In this document: positions 59,456 to 64,000 of the stretch, in pieces
Layout of the letters: each line of letters starts with the position of its first letter
Numbering within the stretch: the stretch's first letter is position 1
Assembly (NCBI RefSeq): GCF_002095475.1
Contig: NZ_MLFR01000027.1
Location: 1 to 64,000 of the forward strand
Length of the DNA stretch: 64,000 nt
Source: Pantoea rwandensis
GTDB taxonomy: Bacteria; Pseudomonadota; Gammaproteobacteria; Enterobacterales; Enterobacteriaceae
Reading direction: 5' to 3'
Notes under the pieces: model-generated
What the model was told of the DNA's origin: nothing
What the model saw: only the letters and a program-made list of their open reading frames with translations
Database searches by the model: none
Made by a program: the position numbers and the translations under genes

Positions 59456-60113
59456 GTTACATAACCTCAGCGTATCGCACAAACAGGGCTACGAGTTGCG
59501 TACCGTGGTACATGATGTGTCGTTACAGGTGGCGGCAGGTGAATGCTTCGGTTTAGTCGGGCCCTCGGGCTGCGGCAAGTCATCACTGTTGTGGGTGATG
59601 GCCGGATTAAATCCGTTCTGGAGCGGCACCATGCAACTGGCGGGCACCGATGTGCAGCCAGGCAAAGCCTTTACCGGCCCGCTGCGTCGCGATGTGCAGA
59701 TGGTTTTTCAGGATCCCTATGCTTCACTGCATCCGCGCCATCGTCTGCGCCGCACGCTGGCAGAACCGTTGAAAATACTGAAGCGCGACAATATCGACGA
59801 TCGCATCAATGAGGGATTCCGCCACGTAGGATTGGATCCCGCACTGGCGGATCGTTATCCACATCAGCTCTCGGGTGGCCAGCGCCAGCGTGTGGCGATT
59901 GTGCGCGCCCTGCTGCTGGAGCCGAAGATTCTGTTGCTGGATGAACCCACTTCAGCGCTGGATATGTCGGTGCAGGCGGAGATTCTGAACTTGCTCAACG
60001 ATCTAAAGCAGAACGATGGATTGACCATGGTGCTGGTGAGCCACGATCCTGATGTGATCGATCATATGTGCGACCGTGCGGCACATATGGCGTTGGGCCG
60101 GATTGTCGGTTAA
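59448..60113 (+). CDS. ABC importer ATPase, DppF type, short
   Basis: 221 residues from MIELHNLSVSHKQGYELRT. Walker A GPSGCGKSS (about 37-45), signature LSGGQRQRVAIVRALL, Walker B LLLDEPTSALDMSVQ and H-loop SHD. It ends soon after the H-loop, so the usual C-terminal domain of DppF (334) is absent; the ABC core is complete. Overlaps the preceding gene by 8 bp. Confidence 0.9.
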   Translation: MIELHNLSVSHKQGYELRTVVHDVSLQVAAGECFGLVGPSGCGKSSLLWVMAGLNPFWSGTMQLAGTDVQPGKAFTGPLRRDVQMVFQDPYASLHPRHRLRRTLAEPLKILKRDNIDDRINEGFRHVGLDPALADRYPHQLSGGQRQRVAIVRALLLEPKILLLDEPTSALDMSVQAEILNLLNDLKQNDGLTMVLVSHDPDVIDHMCDRAAHMALGRIVG

Positions 60114-60196
60114 GACGTTAAGTCTGAATCGTAACGACGCGATTTGTTGCGCATATCGGCAGTAACACACTGCTGACCTATGCGCGATGAATCGTG

Positions 60197-60219
60197 CCGC
60201 TACAAAGCGGTTATTTTTT
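60197..60219 (+). terminator. ABC operon terminator
   Basis: CCGCT-ACAA-AGCGG stem with TTATTTTTTA, between the ABC operon and speG. Confidence 0.7.
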
Positions 60220-60233
60220 AAAAGGAACAGCGT

Positions 60234-60779
60234 ATGACGGTGAAATTGCGTCCGCTAGAACGGGAAGATCTGCACTTTGTGCATCAGCTAGATAACAACG
60301 CCAGCGTGATGCGATATTGGTTTGAAGAGCCGTACGAAGCCTTTGTTGAGCTGTCGGATCTTTATGACAAACACATCCACGATCAAACCGAGCGCCGTTT
60401 TGTTGTCGAACATGACGGGCAAAAAGCAGGATTGGTGGAACTGGTTGAGATCAACCATGTACATCGCCGTGCCGAATTTCAGATCATTATTGATCCGGGA
60501 CATCAGGGCAAAGGCTTAGCCACTCGGGCGGCAAAATTAGCGATGGATTACGGTTTTTCGGTGCTGAATCTCTACAAACTCTACCTGATTGTCGATCAGG
60601 AGAATGAGAAAGCGATTCACATCTACACTAAGCTGGGATTTGAAGTGGAAGGCGTGCTCAAGCACGAGTTTTTCATCAATGGTGAGTATCGCAATACCAT
60701 TCGCATGTGTATTTTCCAGCAGGAATATCTGGCTCAGCATAAGTCCGGTGTGACGATGGTGAAGCCGACAGCGCAATAA
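60234..60779 (+). CDS. speG: Spermidine N1-acetyltransferase
   Basis: GNAT-family enzyme that acetylates spermidine and spermine in cold or stress. 181 residues (E. coli 186, lacking five N-terminal residues). The acetyl-CoA loop [10 protein letters not shown] is near residues 89-98. AAAGGAA lies before the ATG. Closely matches E. coli SpeG through [20 protein letters not shown]. Confidence 0.95.
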   Translation: MTVKLRPLEREDLHFVHQLDNNASVMRYWFEEPYEAFVELSDLYDKHIHDQTERRFVVEHDGQKAGLVELVEINHVHRRAEFQIIIDPGHQGKGLATRAAKLAMDYGFSVLNLYKLYLIVDQENEKAIHIYTKLGFEVEGVLKHEFFINGEYRNTIRMCIFQQEYLAQHKSGVTMVKPTAQ

Positions 60780-60874
60780 AATTGGTGCGGTCTTTAATGC
60801 GGTGCGCATCAATGCGCACCCGACGAAAACCGCACCGAACATTGTAGGGGCGTCATTCATGGCGCCCTCCGACC
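60780..60874. repeat. REP-like palindrome after speG
   Basis: GGTGCGCAT, 2-nt loop, ATGCGCACC at 60801-60820: the same 9-bp arms as at 136-155. The flanking GCGGT/ACCGC segments form an outer stem. No gene. Confidence 0.7.
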
Positions 60875-61297
60875 TTAACCGCCGCGCGCACCCACTACGT
60901 TTAAATGTGGCTGTGGATGTTCTGGTTTCAGGTCGTACATGCCGCCATAGAACGGATCAACCAGTAACCAGCCGGGGAAGCCCAGCACTGGGATGTTGCC
61001 CAGCAGATACCACAGATTGGCATTCGCCTCGATCGGCAGCGTCACCGGCACATAGCCCGGACTCTCCAGCATCACCTGATAGTGCTTCTTACCAAAGTAA
61101 TTGCCGGTGGATTTCGCCAGCTCAACGGTTTGTGGCGTATAGCCCTGCGCCACCGCGCGGCCAGTCTCATCCTGCACGGTGAAACGCGCGCCTTGCGGCA
61201 CAGAGTCGATTTTAACGGGTTGCGTTTCAGTGCCCACAATGGTGGCACAGCCGCTGAGCAAAAGCGCAGTGGCTGGAAGTAGATGTCGCAGGTTCAT
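60875..61297 (-). CDS. Lipoprotein with PEGA-like domain
   Basis: 140 residues. Lipobox LSGC (Cys17). A PEGA-like beta-sandwich region follows (KIDSVPQGARFTV, about 30-42), with a hydrophobic Gly/Pro/Trp-rich stretch near 93-115 (NLWYLLGNIPVLGFPGW) that may insert in a membrane. No name recognised. Single gene. Confidence 0.75.
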   Translation of the reverse strand: MNLRHLLPATALLLSGCATIVGTETQPVKIDSVPQGARFTVQDETGRAVAQGYTPQTVELAKSTGNYFGKKHYQVMLESPGYVPVTLPIEANANLWYLLGNIPVLGFPGWLLVDPFYGGMYDLKPEHPQPHLNVVGARGG

Positions 61298-61393
61298 AGC
61301 AGGTCCGCTTCGGAATCAGAGAGGACAGTCTAAACTGCCCTCCTCTGCTTTTCACTCGCCTCAATCGCGCTATCAGTGGTGTTTTTCTGCGCT

Positions 61394-62332
61394 TTATTGC
61401 GGTTGACAACAGGCAGCAATCGCCGCGATATCCTGTGGCGTGGTACGGCAGCAGCCGCCAATCAGCTTTGCACCTGACTGCTGCCATTCAGGGAATTTAT
61501 CGTGCAGCGTGCAGCCAGAAGGTGCCGAGTGCCAGGTTTTGCTGGTGGCATCGTACTGCTCGCCAGAGTTGGGATAGACCAGCAACGGTTTGGCACACAG
61601 TGCTTGCAAGGTTTGCAGTGCAGGCGTCACGCTCTCCAGTGCCACACAGTTGATGCCGATCGCCACCACTTGCGGTGCTGCATTCACTAACGCTGCCACC
61701 TTGCTCAGTGGCGTGCCGTCACTGATATGGTGCGCATCACGCAGCGTAAACGAGAACCAGGCACTGCTTTCAGGGTACTCCGCCAGCAAACTCACCAACG
61801 CCTGCGCTTCCGCAAACGATGGCAGCGTTTCACACGCCAACAGATCGACACCCGCGTCCAGCAACGCTTCCACGCGTGGGCGATGGAAATCTTTCATCTC
61901 GGCTTCTGGTAAAGCGTAATCACCACGATACTCGGCACCATTGGCAAGATAGGCGCCATAAGGCCCAACCGAACCGGCCACTAACAACGGCGCTTCACTG
62001 CCTGATGCAGCACGATAATCGTCACGTGCGCGCTTTGCCAGATTAACGCTCTCGGCGATCAGCGTCAGCGCCTGGGCTTCATCCAAGCCGCGCGCAGCAA
62101 ATCCCTGCGGCGTGGCCTGATAGCTGGCGGTGATCGCTACGTTGGCACCCGCCGCGAAATAGTCGTAATGCACCTGATAAATCAGCTCAGGATTTTCCAT
62201 CAGCACTTTGGCAGACCAGAGCGCATCGGCCAGATTGCAGCCGCGTGCTTCAAGCTCGGTGGCCAGCGCGCCATCCAGAATCAGTGTGTCATGTTGAGTT
62301 AACGCTTCTGCGACAGGATTACGCGACATCAT
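61394..62332 (-). CDS. mmuM: Homocysteine S-methyltransferase
   Basis: Makes two methionines from S-methylmethionine and homocysteine. 312 residues (E. coli 310). TIM barrel with the zinc ligands in GINCVALE and GGCCRTTP near the C terminus. Starts 14 bp inside mmuP, forming the mmuPM operon. Confidence 0.96.
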   Translation of the reverse strand: MMSRNPVAEALTQHDTLILDGALATELEARGCNLADALWSAKVLMENPELIYQVHYDYFAAGANVAITASYQATPQGFAARGLDEAQALTLIAESVNLAKRARDDYRAASGSEAPLLVAGSVGPYGAYLANGAEYRGDYALPEAEMKDFHRPRVEALLDAGVDLLACETLPSFAEAQALVSLLAEYPESSAWFSFTLRDAHHISDGTPLSKVAALVNAAPQVVAIGINCVALESVTPALQTLQALCAKPLLVYPNSGEQYDATSKTWHSAPSGCTLHDKFPEWQQSGAKLIGGCCRTTPQDIAAIAACCQPQ

Positions 62333-63728
62333 TGGCCTCCCCGGCCTTCAGGTTACGTCGATGCGTGACATGGTATGCGGCATAGCAGAACAGTACAAAT
62401 GGAATGCCACACCACAACGCAATCCGCTGTGAAGGGTCGAAGGCCAGGCCGACGCACGCCAGCAGGCACAGCAGGAAACCGAGAATCGGCGTTAGCGGAT
62501 AGAGTGGTGCGCGGTATGCCAGTTGCTGCAAGGTGCCGCCCGCCTGTAAGTGACGGCGGCGGAATACATAGTGCGATGCACAGATGCTGAGCCACACAGC
62601 AACCACGGCAAAGCCCGAGATGGCAGAGAGCGCAACAAACACCGTATCCGGCGCAATCACGCTGGAGAACAGCGCAAGCAAGCCGCCCAGCATACTGATG
62701 GTGAGCGCCAATACCGGGACACCACGATGATTCACCCGCGCGAAGCAGCGCGGCAACGTGTTCTCATTCGCCAGCGACCACAGCATCCGCCCTGACGCAT
62801 ACAAGCCCGAGTTGGCGGCAGAGAGGATCGCCGTCAGGATCACGAAATTGAAGATATCGGCCGCATACGGAATGCCGATCTTTTCGAACACCAGCACAAA
62901 CGGGCTTTTGACGATGCCCGCTTGATCCATCGGGATCAGCGCCGCCAACACAAATACCGTACCAATGAAGAAGATGATCAATCGTGCCACGGTGGTGCGG
63001 ATCGCCAGCGGCAGGGCTTTTTGCGGTTGTTCCGTTTCACCCGCGGCGATACCAATCAGCTCAGTGCCGGAGAAGGCGAAGTTGACGGCTACCATGGTCA
63101 TCAGAATTGGCAAGGTGCCGTGCGGCAGCCAACCTGAAGCGGTTAGGTTACTCAGGCCCGGAGCGGCACTACCATCTTTCATCGGGATAAAGCCAAACAT
63201 CGCGCCCGCGCCAAGAATGATGAAGGCAATGATGGTGACCACTTTGATGATGGAGAACCAGAACTCCCCTTCCGCGAAGAAACGCGTGGAGACGATATTA
63301 AGCAGATAGATGGCGATGCAGAACACCAAACACCACAGCCATACGGGCGTGGTGGGGAACCAATACTGCATACAGAATCCGGCGGCGGTCAGGCTGGAAC
63401 CGAGCGCGACGGTCCACGTTAGCCAATAGAGCCACGCCACCGTGTAACCGGTCGCTGGGCTAAGATAGCGAGCGGCATAAACGTGGAAGGCCCCGGTTTC
63501 CGGCATCGCTACGGCTAACTCGCCGAGGCAAACCATCACCAGCCACACCACCAGCGCGCCAATCAGGTAAGCCAACAGTGTGCCTGCTGCACCGGTGGTT
63601 GAGATGATATAGCCGGTATTGAAAAACAGCCCGGTACCAATTACACCACCTAGCGACAGCATCACCAGATGCCGCACTTTCATGGTGCGCTTAAAATTAT
63701 CCTGCGAAGGTGTTTCCTGCGTTTGCAT
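62319..63728 (-). CDS. mmuP: S-methylmethionine permease
   Basis: APC-family transporter with 12 TM segments. 469 residues (E. coli 467). N-terminal [20 protein letters not shown] and [15 protein letters not shown] are typical of the amino-acid permease family. MetJ boxes precede it. The Shine-Dalgarno sequence is weak (GGATAAAAACC). Confidence 0.95.
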   Translation of the reverse strand: MQTQETPSQDNFKRTMKVRHLVMLSLGGVIGTGLFFNTGYIISTTGAAGTLLAYLIGALVVWLVMVCLGELAVAMPETGAFHVYAARYLSPATGYTVAWLYWLTWTVALGSSLTAAGFCMQYWFPTTPVWLWCLVFCIAIYLLNIVSTRFFAEGEFWFSIIKVVTIIAFIILGAGAMFGFIPMKDGSAAPGLSNLTASGWLPHGTLPILMTMVAVNFAFSGTELIGIAAGETEQPQKALPLAIRTTVARLIIFFIGTVFVLAALIPMDQAGIVKSPFVLVFEKIGIPYAADIFNFVILTAILSAANSGLYASGRMLWSLANENTLPRCFARVNHRGVPVLALTISMLGGLLALFSSVIAPDTVFVALSAISGFAVVAVWLSICASHYVFRRRHLQAGGTLQQLAYRAPLYPLTPILGFLLCLLACVGLAFDPSQRIALWCGIPFVLFCYAAYHVTHRRNLKAGEANDVA

Positions 63729-63735
63729 GGTTTTT

Positions 63736-63767
63736 ATCCGTATGGACGTCTGAACATCTATATGGAC
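63736..63767. promoter_or_regulatory. MetJ operator of mmuPM
   Basis: Four tandem 8-bp met-box-like units: ATCCGTAT, GGACGTCT, GAACATCT, ATATGGAC. The second matches AGACGTCT at 7 of 8, the others weakly. They start 8 bp before the mmuP ATG. MetJ control of mmuPM is known in E. coli. Confidence 0.65.
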
Positions 63768-63863
63768 ACAGGGTTATACGCGCCAGCGTGCCAATTTGCA
63801 ACGTGGCAAAAGATAAGGTTTTGATACCAAGAGTGTGCGGCCCCGTGACACCGGGGCGCAACA

Positions 63864-63998
63864 TCAGGCGCCGAACACGCCTTGAAGGTAGCGCTCCAGC
63901 GCAATTCGCGAGCTAAAACCGTGTGGGATACCGTAGTGCTCTTGGGACTCACCCATCAGATAAAGTGGAAACTGCGTGTAATGATCGCAAGTTTTCAT
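63864..63998 (-). CDS. Small hypothetical protein at the window edge
   Basis: 44 residues ([20 protein letters not shown], ending [11 protein letters not shown]) from an ATG two bases inside the right end. The upstream sequence is outside the window, so it may be the C terminus of a longer gene and its ribosome site cannot be checked. The GC-rich stem CCCCG/CGGGG at 63841-63856 follows it. No family recognised. Confidence 0.4.
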   Translation of the reverse strand: MKTCDHYTQFPLYLMGESQEHYGIPHGFSSRIALERYLQGVFGA

Positions 63999-64000
63999 TT

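Overview
The window is a chromosomal segment of a gammaproteobacterium of the order Enterobacterales, most likely Erwiniaceae (Pantoea or a close relative). From about 0.2 to 46.5 kb the gene order follows the E. coli backbone around glyA, purL, rpoE and ssrA almost gene for gene, and most proteins are close in sequence and length to their E. coli counterparts. MgtB, QueH, a bacterial RIO kinase, ZevAB and abundant short palindromic repeats set it apart from E. coli. The genus is an inference from memory of related genomes. No rRNA, tRNA, CRISPR array, insertion sequence or prophage was seen.

Layout. 0-5 kb: a repeat cluster, then pepB, iscS, iscR, trmJ (minus strand) and suhB (plus). The ISC locus is drastically shortened: iscU, iscA, hscB, hscA, fdx and iscX are all missing between iscS and pepB, and IscS has lost its C-terminal tail. 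5-9.4 kb: a ZevAB-type metal-uptake pair with a Zur-like box, csiE and hcaT. 9.6-12.9 kb: glyA and hmp diverge across a control region with PurR and NsrR sites, followed by glnB. 13-17 kb: glrK-qseG-glrR behind the small RNA gene glmY, which has a sigma-54 promoter and GlrR sites. 17-21 kb: purL, broken here by a one-base frameshift. 21-34 kb: mltF, tadA, pgpC, an RpiR-type regulator, a small zinc-ribbon-like ORF, yfhL, then the block acpS-pdxJ-recO-era-rnc-lepB-lepA and rseC-rseB-rseA-rpoE, with a coupled upstream ORF and a sigma-E promoter. 35-46.5 kb: nadB (NadR operator), trmN6, srmB, grcA, ung, grpE, nadK, recN (three LexA boxes), bamE, rnfH-ratA, smpB and the tmRNA gene ssrA.

46.5-64 kb is accessory: a RIO kinase, a NIPSNAP-like protein, an exported protein with three 11-residue LEA-like repeats, queH, a short-chain dehydrogenase, a two-gene cassette resembling a membrane-active toxin and its immunity partner, mgtB with an unlisted 28-residue MgtR-like ORF and a leader of about 530 nt, a five-gene peptide/opine-type ABC importer, speG, a lipoprotein, and mmuP-mmuM with MetJ boxes. 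A 44-codon ORF lies at the right edge.

How the genes fit together. Iron-sulfur biology recurs: IscR keeps its cluster ligands and has three operator-like repeats but regulates only a tail-less iscS here, so other machinery (presumably SUF) must build clusters for IscR, YfhL, QueH and NadB. Envelope stress (rpoE-rseABC, bamE, glrKR-glmY), metal supply (zevAB, mgtB) and nitrogen, methionine and purine control (glnB, mmuPM, glyA, purL) are the other themes. The best candidates for something undescribed are the reduced ISC locus, the toxin/immunity-like pair at 50338-51509, and the mgtB leader with its downstream small protein.
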